A DNA stretch of 64,000 bases, from the NCBI RefSeq assembly GCF_040610475.1, contig NZ_JBEXMJ010000007.1, positions 248,001-312,000 on the forward strand. Direction: 5' to 3'. Below the pieces are notes generated by a model that was not told the DNA's origin, did no database searches, and saw only the letters and a program-made list of their open reading frames with translations. This DNA is from Actinopolymorpha sp. NPDC004070. GTDB lineage: Bacteria > Actinomycetota > Actinomycetes > Propionibacteriales > Actinopolymorphaceae. This document shows positions 1 through 8,344 of the stretch, piece after piece. Position numbers and translations under genes: made by a program. Within the stretch, counting starts at the first letter, position 1. Every line of letters begins with the position of its first letter.

Positions 1-74
1 GAGGGGTTCGTCCAGCCGGCACTCCACCCGGTGACCCTCGCCGGCGTCACCGTCACCGTCGTCAGGTCCGCCAC
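1..74 (-). CDS. possible 5' end of an unidentified gene, cut by the window edge
   Basis: Reading leftward from a GTG at 74 gives 24 residues with G/C-rich third positions and no stop before the window edge. A GAGGG sequence lies about 8 bases upstream of the GTG. The product cannot be recognised from so short a piece. The forward frame through the same bases is also open, so the strand is not certain. Confidence 0.28.
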   Translation of the reverse strand, partial: MADLTTVTVTPARVTGWSAGWTNP

Positions 75-83
75 GGGCCGCCC

Positions 84-265
84 TCACACCAGCCCCTCCA
101 CGTCCCGGCTCATCAGGCGTCCCCGCCGGAACACCTCGGCAAGGGAGGCAGTCCAGGCGCCGCGGCGGCCCCTCGTACCGCGACCGTGATGGTGGCGCCG
201 GTCTCGCTGGGACGTTGGTCCGGTTCGGCGCTTGTGTCGCGGACGTCGCGAACGCGCCCGGTCAT
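84..265 (-). pseudogene. possible small gene with an internal frameshift
   Basis: On the minus strand an ATG at 265 sits six bases after GGGGGA, a good ribosome site. It opens a frame beginning MTGRVRDVRD that reads well to about position 160 and stops at 113. Beyond a GCC/GCG run near 155-165 a different minus frame reads plausibly (AWTASLAEVFRRGRLMSRDV) and ends at 84, ten bases before the GTG start at 74. A one-base shift would join the two into a protein of about 60 residues. Either the gene is frameshifted, the sequence has an error, or both halves are chance. The product is not recognised. Confidence 0.3.
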
Positions 266-362
266 GCTGATCCCCCGTCGTTAGAGCACGGCGTACCAAA
301 ACCTGGCTGGGGCGTGGCTGGTCGAACCGTCGTCGAGACGGCCGGATTTGCCGGGAACGACG

Positions 363-377
363 TATCGACAATCGATA
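363..377. promoter_or_regulatory. AT-rich inverted repeat upstream of rimO
   Basis: The sequence TATCGA-CAA-TCGATA is a perfect 6-bp inverted repeat with a 3-bp centre. It lies in an AT-rich spot about 140 bases before the rimO start, between that gene and the leftward frames. The shape suits a dimeric regulator, but none is identified. Confidence 0.4.
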
Positions 378-518
378 AGGTACGCCTACGAGGACCCCCG
401 CCAGATCGATCTGAACCCCGCCCGGAACCCGCCCGGAACCCGCGTACGGATGGCGGGACCGGCGCGCGAGGGACGCCGGGATCGCAGGTCGAGCTCCGGT
501 AAGCGAGGATGGGCCGCG

Positions 519-2111
519 ATGACTGCGCCTTCCCATGCCCACCCGACCGCCGACGTGGCCCCCGAAACGACCACCACCGTGGCCGTCGTCACGCTCGGCT
601 GCGCCCGCAACGAGGTCGACTCCGAAGAGCTCGCCGGCCGACTGGCCGAGGGCGGCTTCACCCTCGTCGAGGACGCCGAGTCCGCCGACGCCGTTCTGGT
701 CAACACCTGCGGCTTCATCGAGACCGCGAAGAAGGACTCGGTGGACCAGCTGCTCGGTGCCGCCGACCTGAAGTCCGAGGGCGGGCGTACGCAGGCGGTG
801 GTCGCCGTGGGCTGCCTGGCCGAGCGCTACGGCGAGGAGCTGGCGCGGGAGCTGCCCGAGGCGGACGCCGTGCTGAGCTTCGACGACTACCCCGACATCG
901 CCGACCGCGTACGCACGATCCTCACCGGCGCCCCGCACGTGCCGCACGCCCCGCGCGACCGGCGCAAGCTGCTCCCCATCTCACCGGCCGCGCGCGGTTC
1001 GGCCGCCGCGGACTCCGCCGGTGCCGGCGGCGCGGTGGTTCCCGGCCACCGGGTGGTGACGCCGGACTCTCGCCCGGCGGCGGCCGACCTGACGCCGGAC
1101 CTGCCGGCCGGCATCGCCCCGGCCTCGGGTCCCCGCGTACACCGGCGGCGGCTCGGCGGCGGACCCGTCGCGCCACTGAAACTCGCGTCCGGCTGCGACC
1201 GGCGCTGCGCGTTCTGTGCGATCCCGCGGTTCCGGGGCGCGTTCATCTCCCGTCCGCCGGAGGACGTTCTCGCCGAGGCGGAATGGCTCGCCGGGCACGG
1301 CGTCCGCGAGCTGTTCCTGGTCAGCGAGAATTCCACGTCGTACGGCAAGGACCTCGGCGACCTGCGGCTGCTGGAGACGAGCCTGCTGCCCGCCCTGGCC
1401 GCCGTCGACGGGATCGAGCGGGTCCGGGTGTCCTACCTCCAGCCGGCCGAGATGCGCCCCGGCCTGGTCGAGGCGATGGCCACCGTGCCGGGCGTCGCGG
1501 CGTACTTCGACCTGTCGTTCCAGCACGCGAGCCCCACCGTCCTGCGCCGGATGCGGCGGTTCGGCGACACCGAACGTTTCCTCGGCCTGATCGAGCAGAT
1601 CCGCGCCGTCGCGCCGGAGGCCGGCATCCGCAGCAACGTCATCGTCGGCTTCCCGGGCGAGACCGAGGCGGACGTCGAGGAGCTGTGCGGGTTCCTGGAG
1701 GCCGCCCGGCTGGACGTGGTGGGCGTGTTCGGCTACTCCGACGAGGACGGTACGGAGGCGCTCGGCTACGACGGCAAGCTGGACGAGGACGAGATAGCCG
1801 CGCGGGCCGCCCGGGTCGGTGAGCTGGCCGAGGAGCTCACCGCGCAGCGGGCCGAGGACCGGATCGGGGAGGTCGTCGACGTGCTGGTCGAGTCCGTCGA
1901 CCCAGACGACTCGGACGACTCGGACGACTCGGACGACCGGAGGGGCGGCTCGGTCGAGGGCCGCGCCGCGCACCAGGGGCCCGAGGTCGACGGCACCATC
2001 CGGGTGCTCGGCGTCAACGGCGTCGGTGTGGGAGATTTCGTCCGTGCCCTGGTGGTGGACACCGAGGGTGTGGACCTCGTGGCGGAGGCCCTTCCGGGTG
2101 CGGGTCGTTGA
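519..2111 (+). CDS. rimO: ribosomal protein uS12 methylthiotransferase RimO
   Basis: This radical-SAM enzyme adds a methylthio group to an aspartate of ribosomal protein S12 in the cytoplasm. The N-terminal MTTase domain carries the three expected cysteines (C28 in [13 protein letters not shown], then NTCGF and VGCLAERYG). The radical-SAM CxxxCxxC is at residues 226-233 (CDRRCAFC), and a C-terminal TRAM-like region follows. The 530 residues exceed the usual 440-490. The extra length is an Ala/Pro-rich insert between the MTTase and radical-SAM domains (about 150-220) and a DDS repeat near 463-475. I chose the ATG at 519 because GAGGA precedes it and homology begins there; the frame is open further upstream. 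pgsA follows 19 bases later, so they are probably co-transcribed. MiaB at 44717 is the paralogous enzyme but lacks the insert. Confidence 0.95.
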   Translation: MTAPSHAHPTADVAPETTTTVAVVTLGCARNEVDSEELAGRLAEGGFTLVEDAESADAVLVNTCGFIETAKKDSVDQLLGAADLKSEGGRTQAVVAVGCLAERYGEELARELPEADAVLSFDDYPDIADRVRTILTGAPHVPHAPRDRRKLLPISPAARGSAAADSAGAGGAVVPGHRVVTPDSRPAAADLTPDLPAGIAPASGPRVHRRRLGGGPVAPLKLASGCDRRCAFCAIPRFRGAFISRPPEDVLAEAEWLAGHGVRELFLVSENSTSYGKDLGDLRLLETSLLPALAAVDGIERVRVSYLQPAEMRPGLVEAMATVPGVAAYFDLSFQHASPTVLRRMRRFGDTERFLGLIEQIRAVAPEAGIRSNVIVGFPGETEADVEELCGFLEAARLDVVGVFGYSDEDGTEALGYDGKLDEDEIAARAARVGELAEELTAQRAEDRIGEVVDVLVESVDPDDSDDSDDSDDRRGGSVEGRAAHQGPEVDGTIRVLGVNGVGVGDFVRALVVDTEGVDLVAEALPGAGR

Positions 2112-2130
2112 GGTCTCGGGGAGGCGTACG

Positions 2131-2706
2131 GTGACCGAAGTTCCGAAGGCCTCGCCCAGTGTCTGGAACGGCCCCAACGTCCTGACCGCGCTCCGCGTGG
2201 TGATGGTCCCGGTGTTCGGCTGGCTGCTGCTGTACGACAACGGCACCGACACCACCCACCGGTTCGCCGCGCTCGCGGTCTTCCTGCTCGCGGCCCTGAC
2301 CGACCGGTTCGACGGCGAGCTCGCCCGCCGCTACAACCTCGTCACCGACTTCGGGAAGATCGCCGACCCGCTCGCGGACAAGGCGCTGATGGGGATGGCC
2401 CTGGTCGGGCTGTCGATCCTCGGCGAGCTGCCCTGGTGGGTGACGGTCGTGGTGCTCGTCCGCGAGGTGGGTATCACTCTGCTGCGGTTCCTGGTGATCC
2501 GGTCGCAGGTGATCGCGGCCAGCCGGGGCGGCAAGGCCAAGACCGTGCTGCAGACCGTGGCGATCACGTTGTACCTGCTGCCGTACGGCGGTCCGGTGCA
2601 CATCGCGGCGGTTGTGGTGATGGCGGCGGCCCTGGTGGTCACCGTGGTGACCGGCGTGGACTACCTGTGGAAGGTGCTGCGGTCCCGCCGGTCGCGGGCC
2701 GCGTGA
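2131..2706 (+). CDS. pgsA: CDP-diacylglycerol-glycerol-3-phosphate 3-phosphatidyltransferase
   Basis: PgsA makes phosphatidylglycerol phosphate, a step towards phosphatidylglycerol and cardiolipin, at the cytoplasmic membrane. The CDP-alcohol phosphotransferase signature DxxDGxxAR...GxxxDxxxD is complete from about residue 58 (DRFDGELARR, then DFGKIADPLADK), and several hydrophobic segments flank it. The length of 191 residues is normal. The GTG start follows GGGGAGG by seven bases. It lies directly downstream of rimO, and the GTGA at its end could couple it to the next gene, as in other actinobacteria. A cardiolipin synthase of the same fold is possible, but the context favours pgsA. Confidence 0.9.
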   Translation: MTEVPKASPSVWNGPNVLTALRVVMVPVFGWLLLYDNGTDTTHRFAALAVFLLAALTDRFDGELARRYNLVTDFGKIADPLADKALMGMALVGLSILGELPWWVTVVVLVREVGITLLRFLVIRSQVIAASRGGKAKTVLQTVAITLYLLPYGGPVHIAAVVVMAAALVVTVVTGVDYLWKVLRSRRSRAA

Positions 2707-2729
2707 CGTCGACGTCGGAGGGGAGTCCG

Positions 2730-3299
2730 GTGGGATCGGAAAGCAGTGCCGCAACCGGGACGAGCGCACCCGGGACGAGCGAGGCCGGGACGAACGGGTC
2801 GAGCGCGGCGTCGGCGGAGGTCCTGGCCGGCCGCTGCCACGAACTCCTTCAGCGGCAGCACGCCACCGCCGCCACCGCGGAGTCCCTGACCGGTGGACTC
2901 CTGGGTGCGGCCTTCACCCACCAGGCCGGATCCTCGGCCACCTACCGCGGCGGCGTCGTGTCGTACGCCGTGGATCTGAAGGCCTCTCTGCTCGGCGTGG
3001 ACGCCGGCCAGCTGGCCGAACACGGACCGGTTCACCCGAGCACTGCCCGGGCGATGGCCGAGGGGGTCCGCGACCGGCTCGGGGCCACCTACGGACTGGC
3101 CACCACCGGCGTCGCCGGACCCGAACCGCACGGTGACCAGCCGGTCGGCACGGTCGACGTGGCCTGCGCGGGACCCGGTGGTACGCGGGGCGAACGGCTG
3201 CGGCTCCGGGGCGACCGGGAGCAGATCCGGCGGTCCACGGTGACCGCCGCTCTGGAGCTCCTCCTGGACGTACTCCAGGCCACGCCACGCACCAGCTGA
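2730..3299 (+). CDS. pncC: CinA C-terminal family protein (nicotinamide-nucleotide amidohydrolase PncC type)
   Basis: Stand-alone CinA C-terminal proteins deamidate nicotinamide mononucleotide in NAD salvage. The family marks are visible: [10 protein letters not shown] near residues 49-58, YRGGVVSYA, and TTGVAGPEP. The CinA N-terminal molybdopterin-binding domain is absent. The first 35 or so residues are a low-complexity Ser/Thr/Gly tail. I prefer the GTG at 2730, five bases after GGAGGGGAG. An in-frame GTG at 2703 overlapping the pgsA stop is the alternative and would add nine residues. The gene belongs to the rimO-pgsA-cinA-clgR cluster typical of actinobacteria. Confidence 0.85.
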   Translation: MGSESSAATGTSAPGTSEAGTNGSSAASAEVLAGRCHELLQRQHATAATAESLTGGLLGAAFTHQAGSSATYRGGVVSYAVDLKASLLGVDAGQLAEHGPVHPSTARAMAEGVRDRLGATYGLATTGVAGPEPHGDQPVGTVDVACAGPGGTRGERLRLRGDREQIRRSTVTAALELLLDVLQATPRTS

Positions 3300-3444
3300 T
3301 CAATCCGTTCCGTGTCCTGGGCGTGCGGAGTCGTCACCGGGGTACGAAGGCGGGTACGGTGGGTTCAGCCCACTGCCCGGTTGTCCGGTGTCAGACCATT
3401 CGACGCCGGATACCACTACGAAGGGACACCGAGGGGAGCCACCA

Positions 3445-3831
3445 ATGGTCCTGGTTCGTCACCTGCTGGGTGGCGTACTCCGCCGCCAGCGCCTACGCCG
3501 CGGGCTCACTCTCCGCGAGGTGTCCCTCGACGCCCGGGTGAGTCTGGGCTACATCTCCGAGATCGAACGCGGTCAGAAGGAAGCCTCCAGCGAGCTGCTG
3601 GCCGCGATCTGTACCGCCCTGGACGTCCCGCTGTCCGACGTGTTGCGTGAGGTCAGCGACGAGATCGACAAGGCGCAGACCCGTAGCGTCCTCACCGCCG
3701 CGCCCCGTCAGCAGGTGATCCGGAAGGTCACGTCCAAGCGGATCGCCGCCAACCGGATCGACGGGCCCCGACTGGACACCTCGAGGATCGAGCCGACCGA
3801 CGCCGACCGTGACGTCGTCGTAGCCGCCTGA
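3445..3831 (+). CDS. clgR: ClgR-type transcriptional activator of Clp protease genes
   Basis: ClgR is a Cro/CI-type helix-turn-helix regulator that activates clpP and related proteolysis genes. The helix-turn-helix ([18 protein letters not shown]) is followed by [14 protein letters not shown], the signature of this subfamily, and by a [13 protein letters not shown] segment. The protein is 128 residues. It ends in VVAA; a hydrophobic C-terminus ending Ala-Ala is the degron by which ClgR is itself degraded by ClpP in Streptomyces. GAGGGGAG lies eight bases before the ATG; the upstream part of the open frame is untranslated leader. A TACGGT -10 candidate is at 3354-3359. It shares one base with the next gene. 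Confidence 0.88.
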   Translation: MVLVRHLLGGVLRRQRLRRGLTLREVSLDARVSLGYISEIERGQKEASSELLAAICTALDVPLSDVLREVSDEIDKAQTRSVLTAAPRQQVIRKVTSKRIAANRIDGPRLDTSRIEPTDADRDVVVAA

Positions 3832-4403
3832 TGGTGGCTGGTTCCGGCCCCGACGAACCATCACGCCCGGATCCACCCCAGGACCCGCCGCGCGCGGATC
3901 CTCCGCGCGAGGACCCACCTCATGCCGCGGACGAGCGCGGCATGCTCGAGTCCTGGCTCGCCTTCCACCGTGCGACCGTGGCGGTTAAGTGCGCCGGCCT
4001 GACCCAGGAGGGCGCCCACAACGCCCCCGTGCCGACATCGCCGCTGATGACCGCGGCCGGCCTGGTGTCCCACCTCCGCTGGGTGGAGAGCTACTGGTTC
4101 GAGCGCGTACTCCTCGGCGAGGCCGGCGCCGCGCCGGTCGATCCCGCCGACCCCGACGCCGAGTGGCGCCCGTCTCCCGACGTGCCGCTCGCCGACCTGC
4201 TCGCCGCGTACGACAAGCAGGTCGCGCGCTCACGGGAGATCGCCGCCGTGTTCTCCCTGGACCACCGCGCCGCTCCGCGCCGTCCCGGCGAGGAGGGCGT
4301 GACGCTTCGCTGGATCCTGCACCACATGGTCGAGGAGACGTGCCGGCACAACGGCCACCTCGACATCGTTCGCGAACTCACCGACGGGGTGACGGGGGAG
4401 TAG
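3831..4403 (+). CDS. DinB superfamily (DUF664-like) putative metal-dependent protein
   Basis: The ATG shares its A with the clgR stop (TGATG), so translation is probably coupled. After a Pro/Asp-rich N-terminal stretch of about 35 residues comes a four-helix-type domain. Its conserved histidines are in VSHLRWVESYWF and in WILHHMVEETCRHNGH, the pattern of DUF664/DinB_2 proteins that bind a metal and in several cases act with a low-molecular-weight thiol. The length of 190 residues is slightly long because of the tail. The substrate is unknown. The role next to clgR is not clear from the sequence. Confidence 0.75.
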   Translation: MVAGSGPDEPSRPDPPQDPPRADPPREDPPHAADERGMLESWLAFHRATVAVKCAGLTQEGAHNAPVPTSPLMTAAGLVSHLRWVESYWFERVLLGEAGAAPVDPADPDAEWRPSPDVPLADLLAAYDKQVARSREIAAVFSLDHRAAPRRPGEEGVTLRWILHHMVEETCRHNGHLDIVRELTDGVTGE

Positions 4404-4411
4404 TACGCCCG

Positions 4412-5215
4412 TCAGCCGGGCCGGGACCCCGCGGGATCGGGTTGGCAGTGCGGGCACCAGAACGTCACCCGTTCCTGGCCGGGCGGGCCCAGCTCGCCCC
4501 GCCGGATCCGGGTCCGGCACCGCCGGCATGGTTCACCGGCCCGGCCGTACACCCAGTGCCCGCGTCCCCTCCGCAGATCGCCGGTGGTGGCCTGTTCGGG
4601 ATGCTCGCGGTTGACCCACAGCAGCTGGCGGGCCAGCCGGACCATCCGGGTGAGGTCGCCGGCCGCCGACACCGGGGCGGTCGGTGGTACGCCACGCAGG
4701 AACAGCACCTCGGCGCGGTAGAGGTTGCCGATGCCGGCGAGGTTGCGCTGGTCCAGCAGCGCCTCGCCGATGGTGCGGTCGGGCTGCTCGGCCAGCCGGC
4801 GGACCGCCTCGGCCTGGTCCCAGTCCGGGCCGAGCAGGTCCGGTCCGAGGTGGCCGACGAGCGTGTCCTCCCGGTCGGTGGGTACGAGGTCGACCCTGGC
4901 CAGGCTCCGGCCGACGGCGACGGCGCGGTCGGTGGCCAGCACCACGCGGACGGGTTCGCGTGGCCCCGGGAACGCCGTACCGGCCGGGAACAACCGCCAG
5001 GAACCGTCCATGCCCAGGTGGGTGTGCAGCGTCAGGTCCGGCTCGATCCGGATCAGCAGGTGCTTGCCGCGGGCGAGCACCTCGGTCACCGTCCGGCCGG
5101 CGAGGTCGGCGGTGGCGTGCTGGGGCACTCGCAGGTCGGCGTGCGTCAGCCGCTGCCCGGCCAGTGCCACCCCCAGCCGCCTGGCCGTCAGCCAGACAGT
5201 GTCGCCCTCAGGCAC
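4412..5215 (-). CDS. Fpg/Nei-family DNA glycosylase (Nei2-like)
   Basis: The enzyme removes oxidised bases and nicks the strand in base-excision repair. After the initiator the protein begins PEGDTVW, so the catalytic N-terminal Pro and Glu of the family are present. H2TH-type sequence follows (DQRNLAGIGNLYRAEVLF), and the C-terminus has a zinc finger (CRRC...CPHC). The PEGD start points to the actinobacterial Nei2 branch rather than MutM (PELP). The length of 267 residues is normal. The GTG start overlaps the end of the SGNH hydrolase gene by eight bases, so the two are likely one transcript. Its stop lies nine bases from the stop of the convergent DinB-like gene. Confidence 0.9.
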   Translation of the reverse strand: MPEGDTVWLTARRLGVALAGQRLTHADLRVPQHATADLAGRTVTEVLARGKHLLIRIEPDLTLHTHLGMDGSWRLFPAGTAFPGPREPVRVVLATDRAVAVGRSLARVDLVPTDREDTLVGHLGPDLLGPDWDQAEAVRRLAEQPDRTIGEALLDQRNLAGIGNLYRAEVLFLRGVPPTAPVSAAGDLTRMVRLARQLLWVNREHPEQATTGDLRRGRGHWVYGRAGEPCRRCRTRIRRGELGPPGQERVTFWCPHCQPDPAGSRPG

Positions 5216-5900
5216 CGGACACCCCGGGCACCCCGGGCACCCCGGGCACCGTGGCGGTATCGGGCACCGCCGCGGAATCGGGCACCGTCGCGGGGGAGTC
5301 CAGCCAGTCCCACCAGCCCGAGTCGAGGACCCGCCGGGCGAGCAGTTCGTAGCCGACGGCACGCGGGTGGGCGCCGTCGCCGATGGCCAGCTCGGCCCGC
5401 CACCGGGTGTCCTCGGCGAACGCCTGGGTGAGTGCGACGAACGGCACACGGCGCCGGGCGGTGAGCTCCCGCATCAGCACGGTCAACGCCAGCAGCCGCT
5501 CGTTGTGGGAGTCGTCGGTCAGCGCGGGCGGGCCGACCACGAGCGTGGCCAGCCCGCGCCGCCGGGTCCACTCCAGCAGGTCGGCCAGCACGGCGAGCGT
5601 GCCGACGCTCGGCACCCGCTCGGCGCCTCCCTCGCGCGCCTCCAGCGCGGTGTCGTTGGTCCCGAAGGACAAGACGACGCGGTTGTCGCAGCCGGCGGCC
5701 TGGCGCGAGGTGACCTCGGCGGCGAACCTCGCCTGGATGTCGCGTGAGGTGTCCCGCCGGACGCCGAGGTTGTAGAAGGTGAGGTCCCGGCCCCCGCGCA
5801 GGGTCTCCCGGGCGACCCGGCCCACCCAGCCGAGGCCTTCGGGGTCGCCCACCCCGGCGGTGTAGGAGTCACCGACGAAACAGATCCGCAGGTCGGTCAT
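5208..5900 (-). CDS. SGNH/GDSL-type esterase or lipase
   Basis: This is a small serine hydrolase of the SGNH fold with 230 residues. Block I is GDSYTAGVG near the N-terminus, block III is FGTNDT, and the Asp-His pair is GDGAHPRAVGY near residue 195. No signal peptide is seen, so it is probably cytoplasmic. The substrate cannot be told; thioesterase-like TesA relatives are typical. The ATG at 5900 begins MTDLRICFVGDS. The C-terminal 30 residues are a Val-Pro-Gly/Ser/Asp repeat tail unrelated to the fold. It is followed by the Nei2-like gene with an eight-base overlap. Confidence 0.85.
   Translation of the reverse strand: MTDLRICFVGDSYTAGVGDPEGLGWVGRVARETLRGGRDLTFYNLGVRRDTSRDIQARFAAEVTSRQAAGCDNRVVLSFGTNDTALEAREGGAERVPSVGTLAVLADLLEWTRRRGLATLVVGPPALTDDSHNERLLALTVLMRELTARRRVPFVALTQAFAEDTRWRAELAIGDGAHPRAVGYELLARRVLDSGWWDWLDSPATVPDSAAVPDTATVPGVPGVPGVSGA
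5219..5250. repeat. 9-bp tandem repeat in the hydrolase tail
   Basis: CACCCCGGG is repeated about three and a half times. On the minus strand it codes VPG-VPG-VPG at the end of the SGNH protein, next to looser ATVPDSAAVPDTATVP units. The period is a multiple of three, so copy number could vary without breaking the frame. Confidence 0.8.
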
Positions 5901-5999
5901 GGGCCGCATTCTTCCCGACCGCGAGCCCACCCGCGTTCCCGGCGCGTCGACGCTCGGTCCCGGGCCGAGGCTGGGATCGGCACGGCCCGGGGCGTGGGC

Positions 6000-6005
6000 C
6001 ATGCT
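6000..6005 (+). promoter_or_regulatory. -10 box for a leaderless nitroreductase transcript
   Basis: CATGCT (xAnnnT) ends seven bases before the ATG at 6013. There is no ribosome site between them, which fits a leaderless message. Confidence 0.35.
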
Positions 6006-6012
6006 GGCGGGC

Positions 6013-6609
6013 ATGGACTTCGCAGACGTCGTACGCCGCCGCCGGATGGTGCGCAACTTCGATCCCCGCCCCGTGGACCCGGCCGTGGTCGAACGCGTCC
6101 TGGACAACGCGCTGCACGCCCCGTCCGCCGGCTTCAGCCAGGGCTGGGGGTTCCTGGTGCTGGACCAGCCGGCCGACGTGGAGCGCTTCTGGGTCGCGGC
6201 CACGCCGGAGGGTGCCGGCTCCGACTCCTGGTCACAGGGCCTGCGCCGGGCACCGGTGCTGATCGTGCCGCTGTCGTGCAAGCGCGCCTATCTCGACCGG
6301 TACGCCGAACCCGACAAGGGCTGGACCGACCGGGACGAGTCGCGGTGGCCGGTGCCGTACTGGGACATCGACACCGGCATGGCCGCGCTGCTGATGCTCC
6401 TCACCGTCACCGACGAGGGGCTCGGCGCCTGCTTCTTCGGCATTCCGCCCGAACGCATCCCGGCGTTCCGTCGTGAGTTCGGCGTACCGGAGGACCACCT
6501 GCCGATCGGCGTGGTCGCGCTCGGGCACCGGGCACCGGACCGGCGTTCGCCGTCGCTGCGGCGCGGTCGGCGCGGCACGGACGAGGTGGTGCACCGCGGC
6601 CGGTGGTGA
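6013..6609 (+). CDS. nitroreductase-family FMN oxidoreductase
   Basis: Nitroreductase-fold flavoproteins reduce nitro groups, quinones or other acceptors with NAD(P)H. The N-terminal MDFADVVRRRRMVRNFDPRP is the FMN phosphate-binding start (R-R-MVR-F). It is followed by LHAPSAGFSQGWGFLVL, and later by GLGACFFGIPP and PIGVVALGH. The length of 198 residues is normal. No Shine-Dalgarno is present. I chose the ATG at 6013 because a -10-like box sits seven bases upstream; an in-frame ATG at 6001 would add four residues. The true substrate is unknown. It converges with glpK across an inverted-repeat region. Confidence 0.85.
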   Translation: MDFADVVRRRRMVRNFDPRPVDPAVVERVLDNALHAPSAGFSQGWGFLVLDQPADVERFWVAATPEGAGSDSWSQGLRRAPVLIVPLSCKRAYLDRYAEPDKGWTDRDESRWPVPYWDIDTGMAALLMLLTVTDEGLGACFFGIPPERIPAFRREFGVPEDHLPIGVVALGHRAPDRRSPSLRRGRRGTDEVVHRGRW

Positions 6610-6615
6610 CCGGGG

Positions 6616-6686
6616 CGCAACCCGCCTTGCCCGCGGTGCGCCAAGGCAAGGCCGGGGTTGCGATCGAGCAAGCAAGGCGGGGTTGC
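6616..6686. terminator. inverted-repeat region between convergent nitroreductase and glpK genes
   Basis: GCAACCCGCCTTGC at the left is complementary to GCAAGGCGGGGTTGC at the right, with one extra base. A third related copy (GGCAAGGCCGGGGTTGC) lies between them. The repeats can form alternative stems and would suit a bidirectional terminator, although no T-tract is present. Confidence 0.5.
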
Positions 6687-6742
6687 CCGCGCCAACTCCT
6701 GGTTGACGGCACGGGGCCGCCAGGGACGAACGTGCCGGCGGG

Positions 6743-8257
6743 TCAGTCCTCGTCGTCCACCCAGTCGAACGTCCGGGTGACCGCCTTCTTCCAGCGTGCG
6801 TAGTCGCGCTCGCGCACCTTGGCGTCCATCTTCGGCGTCCAGCGCTTGTCCTCCTGCCAGTTGCGGCGCAGGTCGTCCTCGCCGGACCAGTACCCGACCG
6901 CCAGGCCCGCCGCGTACGCCGCACCGAGTGCGGTGGTCTCGGCCACCTGCGGGCGGACCACCGGCACGTCGAGGATGTCGGACTGGAACTGCATCAGTAG
7001 CTCGTCGACCACCATGCCGCCGTCGACCTTGAGCTCGGTCAGGGTGACACCGGAGTCGGCGTTCATCGCGTCGACGACCTCGCGGGTCTGGTACGCCGTG
7101 GCCTCGAGAACGGCTCGGGCGATGTGGCCCTTGTTGACGTAGCGGGTCAGGCCGACCAGGGCACCCCGCGCGTCGGAACGCCAGTACGGCGCGAACAGTC
7201 CCGAGAACGCCGGGACGAAGTACGCGCCGCCGTTGTCGTCGACCGAGCGGGCCAGCGTCTCGATCTCCTCCGCCTTGCCGATCAGGCCGAGGTTGTCCCG
7301 GATCCACTGCACCAGCGAACCGGTGACCGCGATCGATCCCTCCAGCGCGTAGACGGGTGCGTTGTCGCCGATCTGGTAGCAGGCCGTGGTGATCAGGCCG
7401 TTCTGGCTCATCACGCGTTCGGTGCCGGTGTTCAGCAGCAGGAAGTTGCCGGTGCCGTAGGTGTTCTTCGCCGTGCCGACCTCGAAGCAGACCTGGCCGA
7501 AGGTCGCCGCCTGCTGATCACCGAGGATGCCGGCGATCGGCACACCGGGCAGCGAGCCGCCGCGCCGGCCCTCCGCGTACACCTGCGACGACGGCCGGAT
7601 CTCCGGCAGCATCGACAACGGGATGCCCATCTCCTCGGCGATGTTCTCGTCCCACTGCAGGCTCGCGATGTCCATCAGCATCGTCCGCGACGCGTTCGTC
7701 ACGTCGGTGATGTGCAGACCGCCGTCGGTGCCGCCGGTCATGTTCCACAGCAGCCAGCTGTCCATCGTGCCGAACATCAGCTCGCCGCGCTCGGCGCGTT
7801 CGCGGACGCCCTCCACGTTGTCCAGGATCCAGCGCACCTTCGGGCCGGAGAAGTACGTCGCGAGCGGCAGGCCGGTGCGGTCGCGGTAGCGCTCGGCCCC
7901 TCCGCCCAGCGCGCCGAGCTGCTCACAGATCCGGTCGGTGCGGGTGTCCTGCCACACGATCGCGTTGTAGACCGGCTTGCCCGTCGCGCGGTCCCACACC
8001 AGAGCCGTCTCCCGCTGGTTGGTGATGCCGACCGCGGCCACGTTGGCGGCGGTGAGGTCGGCGCCGGCCAGCGCGCCGGCCACCGTCTGCCGGGTGTTGC
8101 GCCAGATCTCCTCCGCGTTGTGTTCGACCCAACCCGCGCGGGGGAAGATCTGTTCGTGCTCCAGTTGGTGCACGCTCACGACCTGACCCGCATGGTCGAA
8201 GATCATGCACCGGGTGCTGGTCGTTCCCTGGTCGATGGCTGCGACGTAGTCGGTCAT
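6743..8257 (-). CDS. glpK: glycerol kinase
   Basis: GlpK phosphorylates glycerol to glycerol 3-phosphate in the cytoplasm. The FGGY-kinase start [19 protein letters not shown] is intact, as are [16 protein letters not shown], the ATP-domain sequence [12 protein letters not shown] and [16 protein letters not shown]. The 504 residues match the family. The ATG at 8257 follows GGGAG. It lies downstream of the glycerol facilitator gene on the same strand, with an 87-base gap, and glpD reads the other way beyond it, so uptake, phosphorylation and oxidation of glycerol are encoded together. Confidence 0.97.
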   Translation of the reverse strand: MTDYVAAIDQGTTSTRCMIFDHAGQVVSVHQLEHEQIFPRAGWVEHNAEEIWRNTRQTVAGALAGADLTAANVAAVGITNQRETALVWDRATGKPVYNAIVWQDTRTDRICEQLGALGGGAERYRDRTGLPLATYFSGPKVRWILDNVEGVRERAERGELMFGTMDSWLLWNMTGGTDGGLHITDVTNASRTMLMDIASLQWDENIAEEMGIPLSMLPEIRPSSQVYAEGRRGGSLPGVPIAGILGDQQAATFGQVCFEVGTAKNTYGTGNFLLLNTGTERVMSQNGLITTACYQIGDNAPVYALEGSIAVTGSLVQWIRDNLGLIGKAEEIETLARSVDDNGGAYFVPAFSGLFAPYWRSDARGALVGLTRYVNKGHIARAVLEATAYQTREVVDAMNADSGVTLTELKVDGGMVVDELLMQFQSDILDVPVVRPQVAETTALGAAYAAGLAVGYWSGEDDLRRNWQEDKRWTPKMDAKVRERDYARWKKAVTRTFDWVDDED

Positions 8258-8344
8258 GTGAGCTCCCACTGGGTTGAAATGGTGCGGGGGTAGCGTACGT
8301 AGAACCGGCGTAGGTGGGCCGGGGCCGGGTGGGGAGGTGGCATG

